A DNA stretch of 64,000 bases from Moraxella lacunata (GTDB lineage: Bacteria; Pseudomonadota; Gammaproteobacteria; Pseudomonadales; Moraxellaceae), in contig NZ_UGQU01000001.1 in assembly GCF_900453205.1 (NCBI RefSeq), forward strand, positions 620,001 through 684,000, written 5' to 3'. The translations under genes and the position numbers were made by a program. This document shows, piece by piece, positions 46,618-55,578 of this stretch. Positions within the stretch are counted from its first letter, which is position 1, and the number at the start of each line of letters is the position of its first letter. Under the pieces are notes generated by a model. It was not told where the DNA came from. It saw only the letters and a program-made list of their open reading frames with translations, and ran no database searches.

Positions 46618-49050
46618 TCACCCCAAAATCCCCACCAAATTCGCCAACTGCGTCTCCCAAAGCCCACCAATCTCATCGTGATAAACAAAGACATCATCCG
46701 CCCCGCCTGCCCCAAAAATCACATCAAGCAGGCGTTTTTTCTCGGTGCTGTCAAGCCCACTAAACACACGGCGAAACAGGGGCAAATACTGAGTAAAATC
46801 CTCCTCATCTAAGGACAAAATCCAGTTTTCTAGGGCATTTAGCAAAGGCTTGTTGTACAAAAGTTGCTCGGTCGCCCCCAGAAAAAACCCTTCAAAAAAA
46901 CGAGCGGACTGGTTTGCCCCCAGCGAAGGCGACAAAGTTTTTTGTAAAATCAGCCCAAGTACTTCATCGGACAATTCGTCATTTTCATAAAGCAAACGGC
47001 AGGCAAGCCCCACCACCTGAAAATGTCCATTATCCACGCTTCCATTTTGAATGCCTGACACCACCTCGCCAAGCGATTGCCACCACACCTCGCCCAAATC
47101 ATCATTTTGGGTCAGTTTAAGGGCGGTATGCACTTCAAGTACATGGCGATGATAGTCGCTCGCCTCGTCATCGTTGATGTTTTTGATGGCATAGGGCAAA
47201 CCCACACTCGCCTTGACCGTCAGCTCATAAACCAGCTCGCCCACCTTATCCAGCGATACTTTTCTGGCTGTGCCGTAGCGTTCTAGGTGGATAAGTGGCG
47301 ACAGGCTTTTTAACAAACTTAGCACATTGTCGGTATGGGTTGCTTGCTCGGATAAGTGTTGAATGCCCGTCATCGCCGACTTATCAAGTCCCGATTCTAG
47401 GGCGGTTTGGATATGATTGACCAAGTCGGACAATTCGGTGGCTTGGCTGATTTTTTCCATCAAACGGTTGGCACTTGCCTCAAAAATGGTGTTACCATAG
47501 ACCAAATTTTCCACCAAAGTTACCGCAAATTCAGGCTCCCAGCAAATCTCCCACCGCTCCCGAAAAGTTCCCCGACTACTCCCCGTGTGGCGTTGCTCGC
47601 CCCAGTTCACGCCCAAAATGGCAAGGCGGTGGAGTAGGTGTGATTTTTTAAGTCCAATCTCACTTCGCAAATCCACATCAATCTCTTTGGGGATTGCCTC
47701 AGGTTTGAGTTTGGTTTGTTTTTGTAGTCGCTCCAAGTCCTCCAAAAGTGGGGCTAAGGGCAACTCACTCGGCACACTCCCCACCGCCTTGCCAAGCAGT
47801 ACCTCGCTGGCAATCTGCTCCCACAACAGTCGCTCGCCAAAGCACAAACACGCCACCACCGACTCGGTCAGCTCCTCAAAACCCACCACTCGCCTGCCAC
47901 GCACCACCGCAAGGCTCATCGCAAGCCGTGTCGCCTCTATCACAGAGGCGGTGGAGATGACCTGCCCTCGCTCTCGCAGGGCATTGGCGATGTGGGTTAG
48001 CCAGTTTTCGTGTACATTTGTACTGTTTTCCCACAAATGCTGATACCACATCGGAGCATCTACGCCTGCCCCATAACCAAAACTGGCAAGGCGTGGCATG
48101 GTGTAGGGAATCCAAGTGGTTTTGAGTTTTGAGGGGGCAAGTTTTTTGGGTAAATTTTTTAAAAGGGCGGTGTCGGATTTGGCGGTGTGAACTTGTTTTT
48201 TGCCGTCCACCACAAGCCCAACTTCATCATCAAGTGCAGGCACATGCCACGCCCCACACACTACCGCCACACAGTCGCCATCGCCCAAGTCTTTGCTATG
48301 CCGTCTGATTTCTTGACGCATAAACGCCTCACGCCAGTTTTCGTGTTCATCATTAGGCACACCTGTCTTTTCGTCCAATGCCTTTTCGTCCAGCACCTTT
48401 TGGCGTAAGGCTCTCATCATCTGATGAACCGCCCCAAACACCGCCACATCGTCATCAACCGATTGCTCAATGACATCATTCCAAAAACTCTCGCCATCAT
48501 GATAGCCTGCCAATCTGCCTACCACACCAATAGGGTCAAAGCGTAATTGGCTCAATGTCTCATCGCTTGTTTCATTGTTTGACTGATTATGAAATTCATC
48601 ATCTGGCTCATCGCTTTTTTCACTTGGCTTGTTTGGCTCGTCCGCCTTATCGCCAACCACACCATCATCGGTCTCTGCCAACTCATCAGCATTTGCTTGT
48701 GCTTTTAATTGTTCTAATTTTTCAATTTCAATTGCCAAATTGACCGCCACAGGCAAATCAATAAACGCCACCTCTGCCCCATGCTTGACCGCCCATAGCA
48801 CCGCTTGGTACTCAGGCGAAAACTTGGCAAAAGGATAATAAAAATGACATTCGGGCATATCAGAAGCATAGGCAAGAAGTGCCACAGGCGGACGCATGTC
48901 AGCGTGAGCGAGCAGTGGGAGCAAGTCGGTGCAGTCGCTCGCCCCCTCAATCAAGACCTTTTTGGGTTGTAGGCGGTCAAGGGCGGACAATAGGCGTTTT
49001 GCCGAACCCACCCCATGATGACGAATGCCAAAATAATGAATGTTTTTCAT
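46618..49050 (-). CDS. DUF5682 protein (YehM-like)
   Basis: 810 residues. The N-terminal block FGIRHHGVGSAKRLLSALDR, VLIEGASD and the later DGDCVAVVCGAWHVPALDD are characteristic of DUF5682, which resembles the TraB/ChaN/EreA-like fold, with conserved His and Glu residues that could bind metal. An acidic low-complexity insert (about 120-160, ETDDGVVGDKADEPNKPSEK and more) interrupts the first domain. The role in the cluster is unknown; a hydrolase or peptidase acting on a target handed over by MoxR/VWA is one possibility. Confidence 0.85.
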   Translation of the reverse strand: MKNIHYFGIRHHGVGSAKRLLSALDRLQPKKVLIEGASDCTDLLPLLAHADMRPPVALLAYASDMPECHFYYPFAKFSPEYQAVLWAVKHGAEVAFIDLPVAVNLAIEIEKLEQLKAQANADELAETDDGVVGDKADEPNKPSEKSDEPDDEFHNQSNNETSDETLSQLRFDPIGVVGRLAGYHDGESFWNDVIEQSVDDDVAVFGAVHQMMRALRQKVLDEKALDEKTGVPNDEHENWREAFMRQEIRRHSKDLGDGDCVAVVCGAWHVPALDDEVGLVVDGKKQVHTAKSDTALLKNLPKKLAPSKLKTTWIPYTMPRLASFGYGAGVDAPMWYQHLWENSTNVHENWLTHIANALRERGQVISTASVIEATRLAMSLAVVRGRRVVGFEELTESVVACLCFGERLLWEQIASEVLLGKAVGSVPSELPLAPLLEDLERLQKQTKLKPEAIPKEIDVDLRSEIGLKKSHLLHRLAILGVNWGEQRHTGSSRGTFRERWEICWEPEFAVTLVENLVYGNTIFEASANRLMEKISQATELSDLVNHIQTALESGLDKSAMTGIQHLSEQATHTDNVLSLLKSLSPLIHLERYGTARKVSLDKVGELVYELTVKASVGLPYAIKNINDDEASDYHRHVLEVHTALKLTQNDDLGEVWWQSLGEVVSGIQNGSVDNGHFQVVGLACRLLYENDELSDEVLGLILQKTLSPSLGANQSARFFEGFFLGATEQLLYNKPLLNALENWILSLDEEDFTQYLPLFRRVFSGLDSTEKKRLLDVIFGAGGADDVFVYHDEIGGLWETQLANLVGILG

Positions 49051-49090
49051 CGTTGTCTCTTTTTATTGGTTGAAACCAAATTATCCTTAT

Positions 49091-50224
49091 TTATTGATAT
49101 TGAACCGTTTTGCCGTTACTTAGTTTGGCAATGACCCGATACTCATCATCACTCTTTGCCACTTTGATTTCTTTGATGTCAATGGTGCCTGCCACCAAGC
49201 CATCTTTTAGGTCATGCTCGATGTAGGTTTCAAGATAACCACCATCAAAGGGCGTGAGCGTTTCTTTGTCAAAGACATTGACAAGCAATCTTTCATCAAT
49301 GACCCTTCTTAGTTGTTTATCACTGCCAACTTCATCTCGCTCCAACAAATACGCCACCGCCACGAGTTTGTCCGAACAAAAGGTTTTGGCGTGTTTGAGT
49401 TCACGCCCCTGCCAGTTAATCCGAGCCTTACCCCATTGGTAAATGTCTTGTCTGTCGGTTTTTTGCCATTGACAACCCTCGCCCAGCACCAAGTCATCAG
49501 GGCGAATATGGGGGTGCAAACTTGATAATGACGGCGATTTAAAATGGTATCTGCCACCGCCCCATTCGGTCGCTTTTTCGTCCGCCATATTGGCAAAAAC
49601 GCCATTTAATTCATCGCCATAGTCGTTTGGGGCGACACTTACCGCACTGGTATTTATCGGCTCTATTACCAGCCTTTGCTGATACATCATGCGTTGGGGG
49701 TCAGATTTGGGAAAAATGTTGATTTTGATGTGATATTTGCCATCATCAGCCACTTCATAAACATAATCTGCGTGTTTGTTGCTTGGCACGCCCACCCAAA
49801 ACAGCGAGTTACTACCCAGATTAAATGACTCATAGGCTCGCCATTCGTAACCGTTTTCTAGGTAGCGTGGGGGCAATACCACAGGAAAGGTGTGGTCGTG
49901 TGTATAAACAGCGTGCAAGCGTCCGCCTTGATTGCCATAACCCCAAGGGTTGTGCAAGCCTTTTGCCAATCTCACTTCAAGGAGCGTGCTTTTGTCAAAA
50001 GGCAAGTTCGCCCAAGATTGCCCTTTTTCCTTAGACAAAGTTGTCTCGCCAGTCCACTGCCTATCCTGCTCCCATTTTTGGTGGGTGTATGTCAAAGGCG
50101 GAACAGGCAAAGTGGGTATGGGCGTGGGCTTTGGAGCGGACGCATTGCCCTTGTCTTTTTTGACATCGTCAGCAGGACAAGTAACAAGCGTACACAAAAG
50201 CCACAAGAGCGAAACTTTTTCCAT
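49091..50224 (-). CDS. Exported protein of unknown function within the MoxR-VWA cluster
   Basis: 377 residues from the ATG at 50224 (GGGAAA upstream; a GTG one codon earlier is possible). The N-terminus EKVSLLWLLCTLVTCPADD looks like a signal sequence, possibly a lipoprotein signal with an atypical LVTC box. A proline-rich linker (about 30-45) and a mostly beta-type domain rich in Trp and Tyr follow. No family recognised. An envelope protein in the middle of this otherwise cytoplasmic cluster is unusual and suggests that the system acts at the cell surface here. Confidence 0.75.
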   Translation of the reverse strand: MEKVSLLWLLCTLVTCPADDVKKDKGNASAPKPTPIPTLPVPPLTYTHQKWEQDRQWTGETTLSKEKGQSWANLPFDKSTLLEVRLAKGLHNPWGYGNQGGRLHAVYTHDHTFPVVLPPRYLENGYEWRAYESFNLGSNSLFWVGVPSNKHADYVYEVADDGKYHIKINIFPKSDPQRMMYQQRLVIEPINTSAVSVAPNDYGDELNGVFANMADEKATEWGGGRYHFKSPSLSSLHPHIRPDDLVLGEGCQWQKTDRQDIYQWGKARINWQGRELKHAKTFCSDKLVAVAYLLERDEVGSDKQLRRVIDERLLVNVFDKETLTPFDGGYLETYIEHDLKDGLVAGTIDIKEIKVAKSDDEYRVIAKLSNGKTVQYQ

Positions 50225-50248
50225 CACAATTTCCCATAAGGGTTTTGA

Positions 50249-51328
50249 TTATAGCAGTTCATTCATACTATGATAAAGCTCAGCATAGTCTTTGCGTTTT
50301 TTAAGGACGGTCTCCAAATATTCCTCCAAAACCGCCTTATCCTGCACAGGGTCTTTGATAATCGCCCCCAGCATATTTTGGCTGACAATCTCGGGCGACA
50401 ATCTGCCATTTTCAAACCAATGCGACTGGGACAGACTGCTAACCATCACCGCAATGGCTTCGGCGGTGGAGAGGTTGCCTGTGGGGGTTTTTAGAGCGAT
50501 TTTACCATCTAAGGTCTCGCCCCCACGCAGTTCACGGAACATCGTGATGACCTTGCCAATCTCCTCGCTGGTGTTGGCAGGGACGGGCAATTCTAGGCTA
50601 TGACCCATTTCCGCCACTCGCTTGGCAACAATGGCAATCTCCTCATTCATATCATCAGGCAGGGGCAATACCACGACATTAAAACGGCGTTTTAGGGCGG
50701 AGGACAGCTCATTGACGCCCTTATCTCGGTTGTTGGCGGTGGCAATGACATTAAAGCCTCGTTTGGCATAGACGGCATCGTTTAGTTCAGCGATTGGCAT
50801 CATTTTTTCAGAAAGCACGGTAATGAGCGTATCTTGCACATCAGAACCCATACGGGTCAGCTCCTCCAAACGACATAGCGTGCCGTCCTGCATCGCACGA
50901 AATAGGGGCGTTGGCACAAGAGCCTCACGGCTTGGACCTTTGGCAAGGAGCTGGGCGTAATTCCAGCCGTAGCGGACTTGGTTTTCGTCTGTGCCTGCGG
51001 TGCATTGGATAACCCTTGTACTGTCGCCACAAATCCCTGCCGACAAATGCTCAGAAACCCATGATTTTGCCGTCCCTGGAACGCCAAGCAGAAGTAAGGC
51101 TCGGTCGGTTGCCAAAGTTGCCACCGCCGTCTCAATGAGCTTACGGTTGCCGACATATTTTTCGCTAATGACAGTACCATCTGAGGTCGTGCCACCCATC
51201 AAATATTTGACAACGGCTTGGGGGGAGAGTTCCCAACCTGTGGGCTTTGGACTGGTGTCGTCTGCTTTTAGGGCGGAGAGTTCGTGGGCGTAAATGACTT
51301 CGGCGGGTTGTCTTAAAATTTCAGTCAT
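50249..51328 (-). CDS. MoxR-family AAA+ ATPase (YehL-like)
   Basis: 359 residues. Walker A is GVPGTAKS (82-89), Walker B reads LCRLEEL with Glu in place of the usual Asp, and sensor 1 is NVIATANNRDKGVNELSSAL followed by the arginine finger region KRRFN. MoxR ATPases remodel or activate partner proteins together with VWA proteins. The ATG at 51328 has AAGGA 9 bases upstream; the open frame extends 24 codons further through an intergenic palindrome and is not used. Confidence 0.9.
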   Translation of the reverse strand: MTEILRQPAEVIYAHELSALKADDTSPKPTGWELSPQAVVKYLMGGTTSDGTVISEKYVGNRKLIETAVATLATDRALLLLGVPGTAKSWVSEHLSAGICGDSTRVIQCTAGTDENQVRYGWNYAQLLAKGPSREALVPTPLFRAMQDGTLCRLEELTRMGSDVQDTLITVLSEKMMPIAELNDAVYAKRGFNVIATANNRDKGVNELSSALKRRFNVVVLPLPDDMNEEIAIVAKRVAEMGHSLELPVPANTSEEIGKVITMFRELRGGETLDGKIALKTPTGNLSTAEAIAVMVSSLSQSHWFENGRLSPEIVSQNMLGAIIKDPVQDKAVLEEYLETVLKKRKDYAELYHSMNELL

Positions 51329-51365
51329 AGGAATTTCCTTTAAATAAAATGAGTGATATTTTTTT

Positions 51366-51393
51366 GTAAGGGCAAATTGCAATTTGCCCCTAC
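51366..51393. repeat. Single-palindrome repeat (GTAAGGGCAAAT...ATTTGCCCCTAC)
   Basis: A near-perfect 28-base palindrome between the DUF5691 and MoxR genes, matching the right half of the element at 24189-24255. It could modulate or protect the cluster transcript. Confidence 0.7.
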
Positions 51394-51399
51394 CAAACA

Positions 51400-52848
51400 T
51401 TAATCTTTATTATCCAATAACGCATTTAAATGCAATACAGATAAAACAGGGTCGGTTTTCATAATGCCTAATGTTTCTAAATGAGCAAGGCATTCTTTGG
51501 CGGTGTCTTGACCCACAAGTAATCCTAAGGCACGGACTTCTTGGCAAATATGATAATCATCAATATAGCCTGAATTTTTTTCTTGCCATTTTTGAATATT
51601 GGCAATCATTTTTTTATAACTGCTACTGATTTGCAATGCTTTGGCACTAATTTGTAATTGATTAGGCATCACACTCAATAAGTCTAAAAAACCCTCGCCC
51701 CTAGTAAATAATTTGTCGGCAAATTCTTGACGAAATGACACAGGCAATCTGGCACGCATCTTTTGCCAATACAAAGAGCTGTTTTTGAGCATGATAGGCA
51801 TGAGCATGGTGGCGACTTTTTGCACCTCCTCATCGCCCAATAATGGCACGGCTCGCTCCAACAGCACAGCATTAACATCATAATAATGATGGTAATTGTT
51901 GCCATGTTTAAAATCCCACGCCAGCACAAAATCTAAAAACGACAACTCAAATTTTTTGGCAAGGGCAAATAAATTGACCTTTTTTAAATTTTCAAAATTA
52001 TTTTGGCGTTTTTTGTTGTTTTTGGTGGCTTTAAAAGAAATGCCATCTCCCGTCATTTCCAATTCATCAAATAAGTCATCGGCAAGTTTATCTTCATTAT
52101 CAAATTCGCCCAATCTTGCCAATAAAGTTTTGGCAAGTTCTTTGACTTTTTGTGAGCGGTCTTTATGTAAACTTTGTAAAAATGCTTTGTCATCGTCCGA
52201 TAAATTGATGGACAATACTTCCACCAAATCCAGTCGTTTTTCTGCCACTTCGCTTGGGGCAAAATTGGCAATCAAATCAAGGGCGGTTTTGGGGTCGCTT
52301 TGGCGTAGGTTTTTTAATAATTGAATACGCTCAGCAGGATAAAACTCGTCCCAATTATCCGCCGTCAATGACTCATCAGGGGTAGTGGTTTGTTCGCCAT
52401 TGACCCACGCCAGCCACGCCAAATAAGGGCTTGGTAATTCGCCCTCAAAATTCATACCGTCTGGGTCGTTAAAGTTGGTTTTCATCTGTTTGGGTGGTAG
52501 CCAGACGGTCGGTGGCACGCCATAGCCTCGCTTGTAAATAAACATCAAAAGTCGCACCATCGTAAGATAATTATCACGACATTGTTCAAACACCTGCCCC
52601 AAAAGTCGCCAAAGATGTTTTGGCAACACAGGCAAATCAAGCTCTGGCAAAGGCTTGGCACGCGTCAGCTCGCCACTTGGGGCGTGGTCGTACATCATCG
52701 TCTCATACTGGCTAATGAGCGTGATTTTTCCAAGCGTGGACAACTCATCCCCAAAGGGCAAAGGCTCGCTAATGCCGTCATTGGCAATCATCAATTTGGC
52801 ATAAAATTGGTCTATTTTTTCTTTATTTATCATAGGATTATAATCCAT
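51400..52848 (-). CDS. DUF5691 protein
   Basis: About 482 residues, start MDYNPMINKEKIDQFY (the second Met is an alternative). It is largely alpha-helical; the segments DWDEFYPAERIQLLKNLRQS-like and ALDLIANFAPSEVAEKRLDL suggest HEAT-like helical repeats. DUF5691 genes regularly stand beside SWIM and MoxR genes in this type of cluster; no enzymatic motif is visible. It probably serves as a scaffold. It follows the SWIM gene by 118 bases containing one palindromic 17-mer. Confidence 0.8.
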   Translation of the reverse strand: MDYNPMINKEKIDQFYAKLMIANDGISEPLPFGDELSTLGKITLISQYETMMYDHAPSGELTRAKPLPELDLPVLPKHLWRLLGQVFEQCRDNYLTMVRLLMFIYKRGYGVPPTVWLPPKQMKTNFNDPDGMNFEGELPSPYLAWLAWVNGEQTTTPDESLTADNWDEFYPAERIQLLKNLRQSDPKTALDLIANFAPSEVAEKRLDLVEVLSINLSDDDKAFLQSLHKDRSQKVKELAKTLLARLGEFDNEDKLADDLFDELEMTGDGISFKATKNNKKRQNNFENLKKVNLFALAKKFELSFLDFVLAWDFKHGNNYHHYYDVNAVLLERAVPLLGDEEVQKVATMLMPIMLKNSSLYWQKMRARLPVSFRQEFADKLFTRGEGFLDLLSVMPNQLQISAKALQISSSYKKMIANIQKWQEKNSGYIDDYHICQEVRALGLLVGQDTAKECLAHLETLGIMKTDPVLSVLHLNALLDNKD

Positions 52849-52898
52849 TATTGAACACCAAAATATGAAAAATACAACAAAACCAATATTGGGCGTAA

Positions 52899-52915
52899 GG
52901 TGCGTATGACGCACC
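52899..52915. repeat. Palindromic 17-mer repeat, copy 6
   Basis: GGTGCGTATGACGCACC between the SWIM and DUF5691 genes. Confidence 0.7.
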
Positions 52916-52966
52916 GTTTTGGCTTTGAATTATAATGGCTTTTGTGGTGTCATTGGTGGCATAAAC

Positions 52967-54448
52967 TCAGCACGCCAATAGCCCCCATTTTGTCTGCACA
53001 CTAAGTAGCTCGCCTGCCCGTCCGTCCCACAAAATAAAGGCAGACTCAATGTCTGATGACAACACAAGCTCGGATAATTCATTGTTTTTTAGCAAAATGG
53101 TTTCGCCATCATTGATATACCAAAACCGCCCTCGCTCATCTTTGGCAAGTCGTCCCTTGCCCCCAGCATACAAAAACTCATTGACCCAAGCAAGGTGGGT
53201 TAATTGGGTGGCGTAGGCGGTGGCTAATTTTTGTGAACAAAGCATGGGGGTGGGCGGTGGCGTATCGCTGTCCGCCACTTTGACCGCAGGGTCATAATAA
53301 GAAGTGCTGGCGTTGATAAATTTGGTCTCCACCGTCTCAAAAAACGCCCGAAACGGCACACGACTGGGATAATAAACAAGCCGTCCCGCCATCACCGAGC
53401 CAACCTTGCCTGTGGTGCGTTTAACCCCACCGCTTGGGTGCTGAAAATCTAAAAGCACGGCAGTGGTTGGCGTGGCAATGTCGCTATTTTCGTCCGCCAA
53501 ATTTTCGTCCGAAAGTCGCACCAAATAAGTGGCATGGCTAATCAGCCCATCTCGGCGTGTCTCCACCTTCTCGCCCACCACCAACCACGCCCCAATCACT
53601 GACAGGGGCAAGCCCAAAAGCACGGTTTCTTTGTCCTCAGCTTTGGTAATGATACGGCGGACATCGGGGTCGTCAGGATTTTTTTGCCACGCTTGGCACA
53701 ACAAATACCACCGCCCAAAATTGGCAAAGGCAACGCTTACCCTATCCGCCTTTGGGGTATTGTGCAGTATAGACGGCAATTCGTCCACCATAGACGATAG
53801 CCCGCCTGCTTTGGCATCAACAAGACGGGCTGAAATTTGGCGACTGCGTTCGCTTGCCTTGTCCAAAAACGCCCCCATACCAAGCCGTACTTGGTCATCA
53901 AGCCAACCGACAAATTCACTAAGCCCTGCTGTAATTTGAGCATCAGTGGTGGCTTTGACTTTTTCGGCTCGTTTTTTGGCGGATTCGGCTTGTTTTTGAG
54001 CCTTTTCGGGGTCAATGGGTGGGGCTTCGTCCGTGTTGTCGGCAAGGGCAATGGATTTTTTGGGTTTAAAGGTGCTGTCTTTTTTTGTGTCGTCTGCGGT
54101 GTCGGCTTTGGTCGTTTTACGCCGTCTGCCTAGCCAGTCCGACACCCAGTCGGGCGTGGGGCTTGGGACAAAGGGCGATGGGTCGTCCACATATCGCCAC
54201 ATCAGGGCTAGGGCGTGTTTGCAGGGGAATTTGCGAGACGGGCAGGTGCATTTGTAGCCGATGTCCGACACATCTACCACGACATAATAGGGCTTTGAGC
54301 CTGAACCTTGACACTCGCCCCACACGGTGTGCGTGGTCGCACAAGAACCTTGTCCGCTCCATTTGCTTGGGGAGAGGAGTTTTTTGGCGGAGGAGAGAGA
54401 GGCTTGGTCGGGGGCGATGTTTTCTATTTTTTGTAAGGTTAAAGTCAT
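52967..54448 (-). CDS. SWIM zinc-finger protein (YehQ-like)
   Basis: 493 residues. The zinc finger CTCPSRKFPCKH (Cys67, Cys69, Cys76, His78) matches SWIM, CxC-x6-CxH. A Lys/Ala/Pro-rich linker (about 110-160) follows, then a large domain without recognisable motif. SWIM fingers bind DNA or protein. It is the first gene of the MoxR-VWA cluster, so its upstream region, now 44 bases from an IS982 element, should hold the cluster promoter. Confidence 0.87.
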   Translation of the reverse strand: MTLTLQKIENIAPDQASLSSAKKLLSPSKWSGQGSCATTHTVWGECQGSGSKPYYVVVDVSDIGYKCTCPSRKFPCKHALALMWRYVDDPSPFVPSPTPDWVSDWLGRRRKTTKADTADDTKKDSTFKPKKSIALADNTDEAPPIDPEKAQKQAESAKKRAEKVKATTDAQITAGLSEFVGWLDDQVRLGMGAFLDKASERSRQISARLVDAKAGGLSSMVDELPSILHNTPKADRVSVAFANFGRWYLLCQAWQKNPDDPDVRRIITKAEDKETVLLGLPLSVIGAWLVVGEKVETRRDGLISHATYLVRLSDENLADENSDIATPTTAVLLDFQHPSGGVKRTTGKVGSVMAGRLVYYPSRVPFRAFFETVETKFINASTSYYDPAVKVADSDTPPPTPMLCSQKLATAYATQLTHLAWVNEFLYAGGKGRLAKDERGRFWYINDGETILLKNNELSELVLSSDIESAFILWDGRAGELLSVQTKWGLLAC

Positions 54449-54491
54449 GGGAAAATGTCCTTTTTTGGGTATTATAGCACAATTATCATTT

Positions 54492-55483
54492 ACCCCACTC
54501 TCAACTAAAAATCATCTCAAACTTAAGCGGTGGGTTGCCAAGTTGTTTGTTAATCTCTATGCAAAAACTGTGGGCAAGTAGCTTTCTAGTAAGTCGGTTA
54601 GACAGATGCCATAAATCTCTTGCTTTTGTTTGTTGAATGTTAAATCTTTGTGACAGTTGCGAGATGACGGTCTCTATGGTTTTTCTGCTTTTTTTAAGAT
54701 GGCTTAAAAACCCTTTATCCCTGTCATCGGTCATATTGTCCCTAAGCGGTGTTTGTAAGTCAATGTCAGCTTTGGCAAGTTCGCTTTGCAGATCTTTGGA
54801 TAAATACCCTTTGTCGCCAAATAACTGACAGATGTGTTGCTTTGATTGGTTTTGTAGGATGTCTGTTAGTTCAAATACCATTTGTCTATCATCAATGTTG
54901 GCAGGTGTTAAACCAAAGCCAATCACTTGACCTTGTACACTGGTCAGTAGATGACCTTTAAAGCCAAAATAATGCTCATGTTGACTTGCACAAAACCCAA
55001 AACTTGCCACGGATTTAAAGCTTTTGTTTCGTCTTGCTCTACCATAACGACACACAGGCAAGGGAAAACTGTCAATCAGATAAGGGTTGTATTCATTCTG
55101 GCTGTGTATGCTGATTGCATTCATCATCTTATCTTTTACCCAAAGCAAATTGGCACAATGTTTGGCAAAATTAGGGTATGAGCCTAATTTGGGAAAGTAG
55201 TGAGTGTAATGATTGGTAAAATAAGCCCAAATACCTTTGTCTGTATCAAAACCCAAACACTCACCAACAAGTTCCATAGTGATGACTTCGGCATCGGATA
55301 AGGCAGGAGGATAGCCTTTGGTTCTGATAGGCTTAGTTACAATATTTTTATAAAAAGCATCTACCATAAGATAGACACTAATGATAAAATCATCATAAGA
55401 CATAACTTACTCCCTTTGTTTTGTGGTGAAACTTGGATTGGGCTATGTCTTTTTTTATTTCAAGGGAAAGTTGAGAGTGGGGT
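54492..55483. mobile_element. Complete IS982-family insertion sequence
   Basis: 992 bases with perfect 15-bp terminal repeats ACCCCACTCTCAACT / AGTTGAGAGTGGGGT and a 7-bp target duplication ATCATTT at 54485-54491 and 55484-55490. It carries one intact transposase gene on the minus strand. It sits in the intergenic region between the SWIM gene and the divergent ATP-grasp gene. The exact duplication argues for a recent insertion. Confidence 0.93.
54501..55403 (-). CDS. IS982-family transposase
   Basis: 300 residues, full length for the family. Typical blocks: ALSDAEVITMELVGECLGF, YLIDSFPLPVCRYGRARR (first catalytic Asp), GFKGHLLTSVQGQVIGFGLT, LFGDKGYLSK (second Asp), and TPLRDNMTDDRDKG and KSRKTIETVISQL with the catalytic Glu. 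The gene ends inside the left terminal repeat. No frameshift or stop, so probably functional. Confidence 0.94.
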   Translation of the reverse strand: MSYDDFIISVYLMVDAFYKNIVTKPIRTKGYPPALSDAEVITMELVGECLGFDTDKGIWAYFTNHYTHYFPKLGSYPNFAKHCANLLWVKDKMMNAISIHSQNEYNPYLIDSFPLPVCRYGRARRNKSFKSVASFGFCASQHEHYFGFKGHLLTSVQGQVIGFGLTPANIDDRQMVFELTDILQNQSKQHICQLFGDKGYLSKDLQSELAKADIDLQTPLRDNMTDDRDKGFLSHLKKSRKTIETVISQLSQRFNIQQTKARDLWHLSNRLTRKLLAHSFCIEINKQLGNPPLKFEMIFS

Positions 55484-55578
55484 ATCATTTGTCAATGCAG
55501 GTCTTTTATCATCAAATTTTCACACCTAAACTCATCGTCTTATGCCAAAATAGCTTATTTATTTTTACCAAAAACGCC

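Noticed and set aside
51329-51400. 24-codon extension of the MoxR ATPase
   Set aside because: The codons come from an intergenic palindromic repeat and lack family similarity; a ribosome site precedes 51328.
55423-55578. N-terminal extension of the ATP-grasp protein
   Set aside because: It starts inside the IS982 element and crosses its right end and target duplication, so it is produced by the insertion.
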